Source: Karstenula rhodostoma CBS 690.94
Lineage: Eukaryota > Ascomycota > Dothideomycetes > Pleosporales > Didymosphaeriaceae
Length of the DNA: 64,000 bases
Assembly: GCA_010093485.1 (NCBI GenBank)
Contig: MU001508.1
Location: 1,130,051-1,194,050, forward strand
Reading direction: 5' to 3'
Positions 34,637-45,024 of this stretch are shown here, piece after piece. Both the position numbers and the translations under genes were made by a program. How positions within the stretch are numbered: position 1 is the first letter of the stretch; every line of letters begins with the position of its first letter. The notes under the pieces are model-generated. The model was not told the origin of the DNA. It searched no databases and saw only the letters and a list, made by a program, of their open reading frames with translations.

Positions 34637-34705
34637 AGTACCCTACTAAGTTCCTGTACTGCGTTTTAACGCGGCTTGCACAAGCGCGCGAAGAGTCAAG
34701 AATTA
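34637..34705 (+). repeat. Dispersed repeat R1, copy C
   Basis: Shares AAGTTCCTGTACTGCGTTTT and GCGGCTTGCACAAGCGCGCG with the other R1 copies and ends in GAAGAGTCAAGAAT. Confidence 0.7.
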
Positions 34706-34716
34706 ATCATCTTTAC

Positions 34717-34780
34717 ATGTGGGGGTTCTGGAGTCGTGGATGAGGCGCCCGCGAGGAGGAGTATTAGGGTGATCCGTGGC
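34717..34780 (+). repeat. Dispersed repeat R3, copy a (internally deleted)
   Basis: Matches R3b at 52797: TGTGGGGGTTCTGGAGTCGT, then GAGGCGCCCGCGAGGAGGAG, then GGGTGATCCGTGG. It lacks the segment of about 40 bases lying between two GGCGCCCG words in R3b, as expected from a deletion between short direct repeats. Confidence 0.65.
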
Positions 34781-34887
34781 TCTATATCGATTGTCTTACT
34801 GTACATAAATAAGACTGTGTGCAGGCTATGAGTACTAGTCAAGTTTGAGGATTAGACAGATATTATTCGAACCTTTAATATGGGTGT

Positions 34888-35496
34888 ATGGAGGAGGCTC
34901 CACAAGGTGATCGCCCCCTTGAAGTCGATGAGTGCCCCGTTAAGCTGGCTTGCGGACACATTTTCGACCTCCATTGCATTTACGCGTGGCTGAACGGTGA
35001 TCAGGTCCGCGAGGATGCTGATCCCCGCGACACCTGTCCGCTTTGCCGCGTGCGTCTCTATGATGGTTTTAACGACGACAGCCGACTGAAGGAAAACCTC
35101 ACGGATCATTTCTTGAGCATTTGTAGACACTTCTTCGACCGAAAATATAAGAGCAGGACCGCTCCCGCCTGGTTGACCGGCTCGGTTCAGGAGGTCATTG
35201 ACTCCGCTTCCCAAGACGCAGCTGGGAACCTGGCTCAACCTGCTCGAAATTGGGGGTTTGTCATCGATCAACTTGTTCATGCTGTCACCGACGATAATGG
35301 GGGCTTTGTAGGCCCTATGGAGCTGTGCGACGGTAAGGCGGAGCTTTTCATGTGCCTTGGACATGAGTTGCATGGGCACTTGTGGCTCGAGCTGTTCCTG
35401 GCAATTCGTATTCTCCGAGAGGCTTTGGATTCAAATTGGATGCGCACGAATGAGCAGATCGACTTCGAGATGTGGTTTGTGCTAAAAGCCGACTAG
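34888..35496 (+). pseudogene. RING-finger protein ORF lacking its first zinc ligand
   Basis: The open frame encodes 202 residues with CGHIFDLHCIYAWL and DTCPLCR, the second half of a C3HC4 RING, followed by an unrecognised helical region. The start Met falls inside the RING. The codons just before it read TAA TAT GGG TGT at 34876-34887, so the second Cys of the first CxxC pair (TGT) is present, but a stop codon occupies the position of the first Cys. Either the 5' part was lost, possibly through the adjacent R1/R3 repeats, or an upstream exon splices in that I could not find. I favour a 5'-damaged gene. The rest of the frame is intact, so the damage may be recent. Confidence 0.55.
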
Positions 35497-35957
35497 TACA
35501 GGGCTAAGCGGGCTCAGCTCAGGCAGCGGGTAAATCCTGCACCCTTGTTGAGTGGTATTGCTGTTTATGTGTATAGTCTCCGGGTCGAGGAGTAGGCTGA
35601 CTTTATGAGCCGAGCGTAGCTGGTCCCCGGACTAGACAACGCATATCTTTTTGCTTCTCGTGTGAGCATGTTTGGTAGGTTTTGAGCTGAGCTTGGCCGA
35701 TTAGCTACATGTAGACTTGTTATTATCGTTTCTCCTCCACTACTAGGTTTGATGCATGCAGACTCCCTTCTGAATGAGGTAACCTATCAGCACCAGATCG
35801 ACATACTGGATATCTCCCCCGAGTTGAAATATCGGTTCCATTGATCATTGTGTAATAGATCAATTACGAACTCGAACGTAACCCTGATTTATAAAGGGAG
35901 AACTTTGTTTTATTTTAACAAGGCTAGAGGCGTCTCAGTGATGAGTGTCTGACATTA
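35497..35957. other. Intergenic region, nothing recognised
   Basis: 461 bases between the 3' ends of the RING ORF (plus) and the DUF1593 gene (minus). No gene or repeat seen. Confidence 0.4.
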
Positions 35958-37550
35958 TCATGCTGTTGGGTACAAGATAACACGCCTATACGTAGTGAGT
36001 TCCATATTGCGATCATCTTCCAACTGCAAGATAATATGGATAGTCTGCTAATGTTAGCGCAATCCAACACGATACACAAAAACACGACTTACATGGTTAT
36101 ATTGCGGCGTAATCGCCACCACACCCCCACTCTCACTTACATCCTCAATCTTGACAAACTTCGAGGGAAGCGGTGACTTTCCCTCCACCCTCTCGGTAAC
36201 ATCCAGATAATGAAACCACCTAAACCTCAGCGCATCGCCATCCGGGTCCCAGCTCGCCGACGCATCAAGCACAACCGTGTCATTCATCTTATACGCCATC
36301 TCCAGCACCTCAGGCCCACACGTCCCATTCACAATCGCCACCGGCGCGTGGTTCGTCTTCCCATACCCTTTCCCAAGCGTCCACTGCATCCTCGCCGCGA
36401 AGTCAAACTGGTACTCCTTCCTCCACCTCCAGATGGTGCCGTAGCTCGTGAGATAGGGGAGCCCGTTCACGCCGACGACCCAATCCGTCGCATCGGTAAA
36501 CACATTCACCTTGCGGCTCGGATCGAGCGGCTTCCAGCGGCCGCCCCAGCTGCCCCACTCGGGATGCTCCGGGTCGCCGAGGCCGTTGCGGACGAGCGGG
36601 AAGAAAGCCGGCGTGTCGCCCTCCATGATGAAGTCGAAGCGCGGGTAGTGGGCGCCGAGGGCGCCGACGCGGATGTGGGACTGCAGCCAGGCGTTGGTGA
36701 CGAGGGAGGAGTCGGGTCCGCCCGTGTCGAAGAAGCGGTAGTGTTCGCCCGAGATGCCGTTCCAGGTGGCGCGGCCGTATTCGTTGAAGGAGTGGAGGGA
36801 GACGATGTAGGAGAGGGTTGGGAAGTGCTTCCGGATCCAGGGGCCGGCGTCGTCTTGGTCCGAGATGGAGTAGACGCGGAGGTTGGAGATGAAGGCCGTG
36901 GTGGCGTTTGAGGGGCGCGTTGAGGAGACGAGGTGCAGGGCTTCGGCGAGGACGGCGGCGCCGCCCCAGCATTGCACGTAGAGGGGTGAGGTGGGCGATG
37001 CGTCGTCTGCTGCTTTGACGAGGGCAAGGGCGGCAGAGCTGGTGTTGAGCTGGAGGGAGGCAAGTCCGTATACGGGGTGGCCGATGTGCACTTTCGAGAG
37101 GAGCTCGGATGCTGGGGGATAGGGTGCGAGGTTTGGTGCGTTGGCGTTCAGAGACTCGGTAACGTTGCCGTAGGCATTTATGACGAGCCGGACGGTTTCA
37201 TCGTCGATTGAAGCGTTCTTCCATACGCCTACGTAGAGTTACCACCCGGTCATCCTAGTGCTGATTGATTCAATGAATTCATATCGAAACCTGTGGGACA
37301 TGTACAAGAGAATGTGCCCGATATGCTTACTTGTCACTACGCCAATGCCTCTGATATCGATTTCATTCGAGTAGGTCAAGAGCCTCACCAAGCTCATCTG
37401 ATCGTCCGGCTCATTAGACATGTCCGTGAGCACGAATGCCCTGTGTCTGTTTTCGTAGCGAGAATTTTCACACTGGCGGTCCGACTGGGTAGCAGCCGCC
37501 ACGCCCAGTGAGGCAAGCCCGGCGAAGGAAAGAAGCACCTGGGGTAACAT
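35958..37550 (-). CDS. Sde182-type secreted protein with nucleoside-hydrolase-like domain (DUF1593)
   Basis: Three exons (37331-37550, 36093-37228, 35958-36047) join in frame to about 481 residues. A signal peptide (MLPQVLLSFAGLASLGVAAA) precedes RAFVLTDMSNEPDDQMSLVR, the Asp-rich signature of the nucleoside-hydrolase-like domain. PLYVQCWGGAAVLAEALHLV and the FIMEGDTPAFFPLVRNGLGD segment are typical of the family. The C-terminal beta module (WDPDGDALRFRWFHYLD, then ILQLEDDRNMELTTYRRV) is the Ig-like half. The bacterial prototype Sde182 was described as a cellulose-binding protein. The fungal enzymes are predicted secreted hydrolases of unproven substrate. A small terminal exon after a 45-base intron restores the family ending. 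An upstream in-frame Met at 37580 is an alternative start. Confidence 0.88.
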
Positions 37551-39000
37551 GGTTGAAAATCCGAATATAGTTGCATTCATATTCCCACCGGATGCACGTT
37601 GGAAGATGGCTTATGTATGCCATTGCAAAATATAGCCAAGCAGCGCGACTAAGCACGTTGTGGAGAATGTTCCTGCATACAGTTGTCATTCTGATCGTAA
37701 CTAGCGGCACGCAAGCTATACATGAAGAGGATGTGATTTCCATTCTCCGCACGGCTTCGCCGATCTGTTCGCTTGACATCATGGTTTTCTGATTGTTGAC
37801 ACGAACTACAAAGTAGTGTCCCGTAAAGTGATAGACAAAACGTAGACTGCCGCCCACGAGTAATACAGAATAAAGCTTGACATCATAGTTCCCCGCATTG
37901 GCGGGGTGCAACTCCATCTTTTACGGATCAGCAGCGCCGAAAAGGGAAGCCTTAAGCACTCGGAGACAATAGGCTATACTTCCGCATTGAGTATTGTAAC
38001 AAAATCCATTGCGAGAGCCTCTGTAGTTCATCAAGATGCACAAGCCTTGCACACGAAACTACTTCAGTAGCTCATGCATCATCCGCGCTAGTTTGTTAGA
38101 CCGCGACGGACCAGCATGGTGCTTCCAGGACCCGGAGTAGTCTAGGTTATATGCCTGTCCTGTTCATTGACGCGAAATTCTCCACATGATTTCTCATTGG
38201 AGGTTCACTTCCTGATTTCAGGCACGATACACGTTATCACGTGACATGCTTCGTGCCTAGGGGAGATATGGTATACACAGGCTCGTATGTCCGATTATAG
38301 AATGAACGATTCGAATATAGTGGGATGGATGGGTATACTGGTCTCATATCGACTGCCTTTTCAAAGTGCAGGAGGTTCTGGTAAGGTCAAGATTTGCTGT
38401 GCCGACCAGCGTCAACAGTGTAGCGACCCCAGCAGTAGATACAAACACTCCCAATCGTATCAAAAACGATATAATACAAGATGTCATTATTATGTGAATA
38501 CCCAGCATGTTGGATCTGGACCGTTTGCGGCGTAATCGCTGCCAAGCAACGGCGCCACGTACGTGACTCCGACCCGAGTGATTGGGATCGGGTCTTAAAT
38601 ATCGATAGCACCTGTCTTCCTTCACCGTGACGAGAGCATGTTCCAAAACATCGATAGCATCTGGTTTTGGAGTGGTCGTTCGTGAGAGGCACAGTAGTTT
38701 ATGAAGTTAAACCATACCTGCAGCAATGGTCGGGATCAAGGCGAGATTTCGAAGATATTGCTATGCATGCGCATGTCTATTGACGAAAAGTAAACATACG
38801 AGCGTGCAATACTGAGCTGGGTAGTGGAGGTGGTCAACTGATTAGCCACACGATCATACATGCCAATGTGTTTCAGCACGCGTAAATGTAAAAACACAGA
38901 AATCGCGCGTCGTGTATATGCCCTGACAACAACACTTTCACAGCTGCAGTCCTCCCAATGTAATGATCTTGCCCACCACTTCAGCTAAGGTTGACTTCAA
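37551..39000. other. Intergenic region with R2 repeat
   Basis: About 1.45 kb without a supportable gene. It carries an R2 copy (37782-37841) in inverted orientation to the copy at 41082. A 16-base word near 38190 (TCATTGGAGGTTCACT) also occurs near 15020, downstream of the composite repeat. Confidence 0.5.
37782..37841 (-). repeat. Dispersed repeat R2, inverted copy
   Basis: On the minus strand it matches 41082-41142 almost base for base over about 60 bases, including TTTGTCTATCACTTTACGGG, ACACTACTTTGTAGTTCG and GTCAACAATCAGAAAACCA. Similarity drops sharply outside this interval. Confidence 0.85.
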
Positions 39001-39395
39001 ATACGGGTGTGAGGACTTGCCTACCTTCACCTTCCGAAACTCCTCAATCCCTCACGACCAAAGCCAATTCGCTTGATGACCCCAAAGGGCGCGACGAGGT
39101 CCAAAATCATGCCAGTATTAATGCCGACCATACCAACTACGTCGTTGTGGCATTGTGCATACCGCTTGCCGGGAGATTTGAGTTGTATCTTCACACGCTG
39201 GAAATTGCTAGATTCGAAGTCTGCTCAAGCATGCCCGATACGCCCGAGGACAGAGGCAAATTCGTCAGCAACGTCCCTCTTGGTCGATTGTGCGAAGCAA
39301 AAGACGTCGCAAACGCAGCGCTTTCCTTGGCAAGCGATGGAACAAATTCCATCGCCGGTATAAATCTTGAGGTAAACGGGGGTCAGGTAGCATAG
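39001..39395 (+). pseudogene. Remnant of a short-chain dehydrogenase/reductase
   Basis: Only the C-terminal third of an SDR is recognisable: VPLGRLCEAKDVANAALSLA, then SDGTNSIAGINLEVNGGQVA, ending at 39395. The preceding translation (GRDEVQNHASINADHTNYVV) looks like scrambled SDR material, and neither the glycine-rich cofactor motif nor the YxxxK catalytic pair is present upstream. It cannot encode a working enzyme. It lies at the edge of the zone of decayed genes (about 39-49.6 kb) and may have belonged to the same pathway as the alcohol dehydrogenase remnant. Confidence 0.7.
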
Positions 39396-39411
39396 CTTTA
39401 GAATCCTGTAT

Positions 39412-40417
39412 TCATACCACACCGATCGGGACGGTGTTCTTGCCCGCAATGACCTCTTGTTCGATCTCGCCCTCCAAATGTTCTTCCTCCTCTTCCGCTT
39501 CTTCCGCTTCTTCTTCTTCTTCCTCTTCTTCCGCTTTGTCTTCCCGGCCCACCAGCTTCCAAAGTTCCGCTTCCAGGTCGATTCCCTGAGCCTGCCATGC
39601 TAACCCCTCCGCACTCTCATCGAATGTCTTCCCTTCCTCGCTTGCCCTCTTTCTGATTCCTCTCGTCCGCAGCCACCAGATAAGATGACTCATCACCATA
39701 CTCATCTCAATCGCGCAACAAAGCGCGTACATCGTGCCAAAGAGGGCATCAAACTCCGACTGCGCGACCAAACTCATCAGACTGAAGAATGCGCCGCACC
39801 AGTCGACTGTCAGGAAGATGAAGTCGATCCCTACAACACGGCCACGACGTTTTAAAAGCTCGAATGGGATCGCGCAGTACGCTCCGATCAACAGAACAAA
39901 TGATACGATGCCTACCAACAGAACGGGCCAATCGATCCCGCGATCGTACGGTGGGCGGATCGCGTATACGAGGCCGAGTTCTACTCCGGCAAAGAGCACA
40001 AAAAGGCTGATGAGGAGCAACGTCGCTGTCCATGTCCTCCATTTCCTGAAATCACACATCAGCCAATGACTAAGTCTGGAAGGAGTCTGGGATAGGAACG
40101 ACCGAGACGTTCTCGACATTCACTGCGTATATGACGTACCGACCATAGACAAGACACTGTGCCCAGCTTACACCGCAAAGGCAGCAGAAGCACTGCGGTT
40201 GCACTATCAAGGGTACGTTGAATCTTTGTGCAATAGCATATGCGCCGAACGGCACACCGGAGACTGTCCACAGAAACATCATAGAAGCTGGCAATCCCTC
40301 CGTACTTTTTGTCCGGTAGTTGCGGACGATCTGCGGTACCAGCTGCACACACCAGCACACGGTTCCGATGGTACCCAGGACGTTGGCGGCGACCGGGATG
40401 GCTTCTTGAGGCGCCAT
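39412..40417 (-). CDS. PQ-loop repeat membrane protein
   Basis: Two exons (40140-40417, 39412-40045) encode about 303 residues with several predicted membrane segments. The first PQ-loop is clear: TVCWCVQLVPQIVRNYRTKS followed by TEGLPASMMFLW. Further hydrophobic spans include TATLLLISLFVLFAGVELGL, VLLVGIVSFVLLIGAYCAI and FIFLTVDWCGAFFSLMSLV. The C-terminal tail is extremely acidic: a run of Glu and Ala around residues 265-285, encoded by a GAA/GAG-rich microsatellite. PQ-loop proteins transport amino acids or sugars across vacuolar or plasma membranes, or act as coupled receptors. The second PQ motif is not evident, so the substrate cannot be inferred. The gene looks intact despite lying between the inverted R2 copies. 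Confidence 0.85.
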
Positions 40418-41390
40418 GGCGAGGATTGGGCGAGGGTCGCCAGGCGTGAGTGAGAGGTGTGGTGGAGTCAGTGACGAGCAGCGAAATTTGGCAGTGAAAG
40501 TGTGACTTTTGCTCGATATAGAGGCTAGAGAACTGGGGCGTAGGTTTACCTATTCCGGTCACAGGCTTGTATGTCGTGCATGAGTGGTTTAGTTTTAGCG
40601 CCATCTGAATGGCCAATGACGTGCTCGCTTGGGTTAGTCATCCCATCACGTTTCCATTCGCTCGGCGGATAGCTGCTGGGACGGTCCGAAAAGCGGTCGT
40701 TCTTCCTGGATGTTCTGGCGCGCAGAACACGTTGCGTGGCCGCCGCAACAGATCATGTAATGACATTTCATTTCTTCGTACCTAGGTAGGTTGGGGAAAA
40801 TGCGGTCTCCTACATGTGGGGCGGACATCTAGGTAAACACGTCAACTAACATGGGACGTGCAGGGTCACGTGTGGAACAAACAACATCAGGTCATGTGGA
40901 AGCATGTCGCAAAAAATGATATTCACATGTTCCCACCAAGAGCACAGAAGATTTTAATGTAACGAGCTGGTGGCCAATGTTATCCTCTTGCACCAGACAT
41001 TGATGGAGAGAACTTAGTCCATGTCAATTCAATGGCTGTATGATAACGCATAGCCATCACGTTTAGACGGCAGTCAGTCGATGTTTGTCTATCACTTTAC
41101 GGGACACTACTTTGTAGTTCGAGTCAACAATCAGAAAACCACAAAAAAGCATCGCCATAGGGGTGGGATCAGCGCCTTTTCGCTTTCGGAGAGACCTAAT
41201 CTTACTCTCAGTAGCAGACCCTGGACTGTAATGAACAACGAAGAAACCGACATTATGCCAGCCGCTATCGGGGGCGTTATCGAGATCCCACAAGGTGAAC
41301 CCAAACGCACTGCGAGTGCGACTCGCTAAGTCCAAACTCTGATTCGACCTGGAGAAGTGACGAATGAATATCAGAGTATTTAGATCGTGG
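40418..41390. other. Intergenic region with R2 repeat
   Basis: The PQ-loop promoter and about 700 bases of apparently non-coding DNA. The R2 copy at 41082-41142 lies next to the 3' end of the broken regulator gene. Confidence 0.5.
41082..41142 (+). repeat. Dispersed repeat R2, direct copy
   Basis: Near-identical, inverted partner of 37782-37841 and a more distant relative of 14936-14997. Its short conceptual peptide FVYHFTGHYFVVRVNNQKT also reads in the other copies, so the element may once have been coding. Confidence 0.85.
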
Positions 41391-42448
41391 ATTTCAAGGA
41401 AAGGTCTTTCCGCTGGAAGTCTGTTCTTCTTGTTCGCCCAAAGCGTACTGCGCACACCTACCAAGCAAGCTCGCCATGACAGCCGCAATGGCAAACGGAC
41501 TGAGAGTGGATATGGCCGAGAAGTCGTAGGCCAACCTTGATCCATGAGCCTTGGGTTCGACCATCCACATAATCGACCAGGGCTAAAAGCATTATGGTCT
41601 GCACGATGCTCAAATCTGTCTCGCTCTGGATGCCGTTCCACGGCATGACAATAGATTTCCATGACTGAGATGCATAGGCGGACACGGAAGCGCTCTTGTC
41701 CTCGAAGTACGGATCGTCCGAGTAGCGCACGGTGCTTGCAAGAAGAGCGAACAGTAGATGGATGGGGACTTCATCTACCTCAAATTTTCTCTCGAAGACT
41801 GTTCTCGTGAAAGAGTGAGTACGGCTGATTGTGACAAAATTTCAAGTAGAGATCGGCGGTTGGGCGGATGATATTCTTAGACGGCAGAGTAGTGAAGTTT
41901 TGGGTGCCGTTAATGACAGCTCCATTTGGCGCTTCGCTCTGGATGCTTGAAGAATCATCTGCATTGCTGTTGGGCAGGTCTCTGGAGATGTTTTGGACGG
42001 TGGCCGCGATGCTACTAAGGATTAGGTCCGATTGTTGGTGACGAAGGATTAGCACTACTCGTAGCAGAGGTCCTACTTCCTAAGTGTCTGTGTAACGTCG
42101 GCCATCTGATTCTCCAAACAATCCAGCCCGCCCATTGTAGTTGCTTCCCCGCGCTTCTTGTCGCTACTAGAACTGCTCGAATCCTGATATGGCACCTCAT
42201 CGCTGTATGTGCACGCTTGCTCAAGCCGCACACAAAAAGACTGCCTGCCATCAGCTGAAGAAGGATTGGTACGCAGCCGTATACTTACACACTCAGGGCG
42301 TTCGCCCGTACATCGCGCCTTCTTTCGCCTACATGCGTGTCGGAATCAGTCGCCAAATAGCAATTCCCTCGGCTACTACATACCTGCAGTTTTGGCACGC
42401 CTTCCAGATGCGCTTGATGGGTCGATGCAGGTCCTCCGGTGTCGACAT
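41390..42448 (-). pseudogene. Decayed Zn2Cys6 transcription factor
   Basis: The 5' half is well preserved. Exons at 42384-42448, 42289-42328 and from 42240 rebuild MSTPEDLHRPIKRIWKACQN and a complete six-cysteine cluster, CQNCRRKKARCTGERPEC followed by SFCVRLEQAC. Downstream, PTADLYLKFCHNQPYSLFHE is typical of the regulatory domain. Near 41796 an extra A in an AAAATTT run shifts the frame and produces a stop; the other frame then continues with VPIHLLFALLASTVRYSDD. Further on, SWIKVG runs directly into FSAISTLSPFAIAAVMASLL in a shifted frame, which skips a large middle part of the domain. One frameshift plus an internal deletion makes a functional product unlikely. Confidence 0.75.
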
Positions 42449-42759
42449 TGTGGAGTATGGCGACGAGGAAGTTCGGATTTGCTACGCCGCAACAGAATGA
42501 CCTGGAGGGGGACGCTGGCAGGACGCGGGCGTGAGATTTCTGATGCATGCTCCGCATGGCGTTGAGGCTCTTAGCGGCGGGTAGAAGCATTACACGTGAT
42601 GGGCTACTCGCGCAGTGTAGTAAGAAGGCTAAGGTCAAAGGTCCCATGGAACCGGCTCGCTCACCCCTCACCCCGACACCTTCAACAGGCCTGTTGGCAT
42701 CATCAGCACCAGCCACACCACTCGGCCCTTTCGATACGGCTAGACCACGCAATAACGCA

Positions 42760-42828
42760 CGAGTGTAACCGACAAATAACGACCAAAATTACGACTCACT
42801 ATAGTGGTCGGTTCTCAACTTAGAGAGA
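42760..42828. other. Inverted-repeat hairpin containing a T7-promoter-like sequence
   Basis: AACCGAC and GTCGGTT flank an inner pair CGACCA/TGGTCG, forming a small palindrome just beyond the AAA-ATPase stop codon. Its loop includes ATTACGACTCACTATAG, which matches the phage T7 class III promoter at 16 of 18 positions when one more upstream base is counted. No biological use is implied; chance or old vector-like sequence are both possible. Confidence 0.4.
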
Positions 42829-44542
42829 TTAGGCTACTGTGTTGTTTCTCTCCATTCGATGTAGCCTCAGAAAGGCTTGTCGTGATTCTACGGCCTTGTT
42901 GTGAAATCTACTATGCCGCCCTACAGTGAGAAAGCCCCGCCTCTCTGCGCTCCCCGCACGGCGGCTATTCCAGACGCCGGCGAAGCGACGCGCTCTTAAA
43001 TCATCGGTAGCATACTGACTCGCAAACATTGTATGTTTCTGTGTCATCGCTTCGTCCACCGTCGGCCTTGTACGATGAATTGCACGTTCCACTTCATCGA
43101 CCGTGAACGGGCGATATGAAATATCCTCCACTTGTTCGACCAAGCACACATAGGGACCCTTTATTGCGCCCTCCTCATCTTCATTGCACGGTACGACAAT
43201 GGTGCCCTCGTCCCAGTCCAACCGTTGGAAATATCCCGACAGCACTATTTTGCGGAGTGAACTCCGCAGGAGCCCCTCCACAAGACAATCGATATCGTAA
43301 CCTGGCAAACCGCATTCGTGGCAAAGAAAGCCCAGCCTGGTAATCTCGTCATCATTCAGTGCGTGACGCAGTCTGCCAAGTGCTCCTTTCCGGATGGCCT
43401 GGCAGCCTGTTGCATTCGGGAGCGCGACATGCAGCTTCAGCGAAAGGCGCCGACCGAAGCCATCCATGTCGATATCATGGGGTTTGTTGGTAACACCGAC
43501 AATGATGACTTCGTCTTTTGAGTACATCAGGTCGCTCCACTGATTCTTGAGTCCGTTCTGTAGTAACCGGTAGTAGTGCGACTGGCTGGAGTCTCTCGTA
43601 GGATTGCAGAGCAGGCCGTCGCATTCATCAAGAAGCAGCACCGATGGAGTGTTGGCCCTGACTTCTTTGAAGAGAGCCTTCACAAACTTCTCGGCCTCGC
43701 CCACGAATTTGGACATGATTGCGCTCGCACGGACATCATAAACGGAAAGATGGTACTTCTGCGCAAAGCTCTTGACCAGAAGTGTCTTGTCAGTACCTTG
43801 TGGTCCAAAGAGCAGGATCCCCGTAGTCGAGCGATGCCGTGGCATTTTAGTCAGGTGAGGGAAATGGAGGAAGAAGCACTATTCATATGTCAGCAAGTAG
43901 CCACAAACACTATCAGTTCGCTGGACTCCTGATCAAAAACCAGAATAGTCAATTGTTCCGAGTGATCACTTCCAGGCTTTGCAAACCGAAACAATATACC
44001 GCGAACTCGTCCAGGGCAGCCTTGACTGAATCTAAACCAGCAACGTCTGCCATCTCCAGGATGGAGTCATCGTCTTCCTCGAACACCACCCTCAAGTTGC
44101 GGATTTGTTCTCGTAGCTCGTTTTCTTTCTGTTAGTTCTCCGACAGCTCCGGTTCCCGCTTCCGCGGAGCAATTATCCACCTGCTCCAATCCAGCCTTGC
44201 TCGCTTCGAACTGTCAGGTGGAGTCGGCGCGTGGCTTGACTGGTTCAACTGGTTCTCGACAGAGAGGGACGTATTTCGGGTAACAGCAGCAGTCTGATTC
44301 TCAACTGTGCTGGGTGGTGCCGAGGCGGACGTGCGAGGAAGCTCTGTAGACGGCGTAGACAGGACCCCTTCCTTATCAATTCGGTGGTTAACCTCTCTTC
44401 TTCCAGCGATTTGTTTCCAGGTCCCAGTCGTGGCCGATCGATACATTCCAGCCCCAATCACACTGCCATAATTCAAAAGACATACTCCCAATACATAAAT
44501 GAACTCATCTGCTCTGTAGACGAAGGAAATCATTTTCTCCAC
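42829..44542 (-). pseudogene. Damaged AAA ATPase (Msp1/spastin-like class)
   Basis: Two exons can be joined by a 121-base intron (43879-43999): DVAGLDSVKAALDEFA leads to CFFLHFPHLTK and the ATPase core. The core has Walker A GPQGTDKT, Walker B SVLLLDECDGLL, sensor 1 VGVTNKPHDID and the arginine-rich GRRLSLKLHVALPN. Two faults stand out. The invariant glycine before the Walker A lysine is Asp (GTDKT for GTGKT), which should abolish ATP binding. An in-frame TAA near 44132 also separates the N-terminal part (MEKMISFVYRADEFIYVLG and a low-complexity linker) from ENELREQIRNLRVVFEED. A short unrecognised intron could remove the stop, but no donor in the right phase was found. I read it as a gene in decay. 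Confidence 0.65.
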
Positions 44543-45024
44543 CGTTAGTTCGCCGTAGGCATAAGAATCGATCAGACCCGTGATTGCCGCTCCACGCTGT
44601 TACTAATAAGCGGTGCGCATCGATGCTGTCCAGTTATTGCTGAATTGATACTCTTTGGCTGACTGAGGAATGGACAATGCCGCGGTTTGGAATAGCGCGC
44701 GAAGAGTCAACAGTCGAAGGAATGAACAGTAGATAGAAAGGCGCGGTAGGTTTCTGGTCCAGTAAATCCACGGCTGTTACTATCGTGCTTCGCACGATTG
44801 ATCGGGATAACAACAACAACAACAACAAGTGAAGCCGTGTGCAAGCAAATGCGCGAAGGACAAGCTCGCAATACTCCCTAGATTTCCCCGTAATCCCAAG
44901 TATTCACGTGTGGCATCTGGGCATCCATGCATCCGTGGCGGACCGCTCTACCATCCCAAAGAAGCCTCCGGCTTAGGTGGCCGCATTCACAGTAGGGCCG
45001 GGAACTCATAGCCGACTTCTTCCC
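44543..45024. other. Intergenic region with partial R1 and a CAA microsatellite
   Basis: Lies between the AAA gene start and the second broken regulator. It holds R1 copy E (44679-44719) and a short CAA run at about 44810-44828. Confidence 0.5.
44679..44719 (+). repeat. Dispersed repeat R1, partial copy E
   Basis: GCCGCGGTTTGGAATAGCGC and GCGAAGAGTCAACAGTCGA match the right half of R1. Several differences from the consensus are C-to-T or G-to-A type. Confidence 0.65.

Larger units (their letters stand above)
34135..34887. other. Repeat-bearing gap before the truncated RING ORF
   Basis: AT-rich intergenic DNA carrying R1 copy C followed within about a dozen bases by R3 copy a. It ends about 100 bases before the truncated RING ORF at 34888. 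Confidence 0.55.

Noticed and set aside
36210..37063. Long ORFs of 180-230 codons opposite or overlapping the DUF1593 gene
   Set aside because: Arg/Pro/Ala-rich translations typical of shadow frames of a GC-rich real exon.
39480..39540. Possible trinucleotide microsatellite as a separate repeat feature
   Set aside because: It is the coding sequence of the Glu-rich tail of the PQ-loop protein and is described there.
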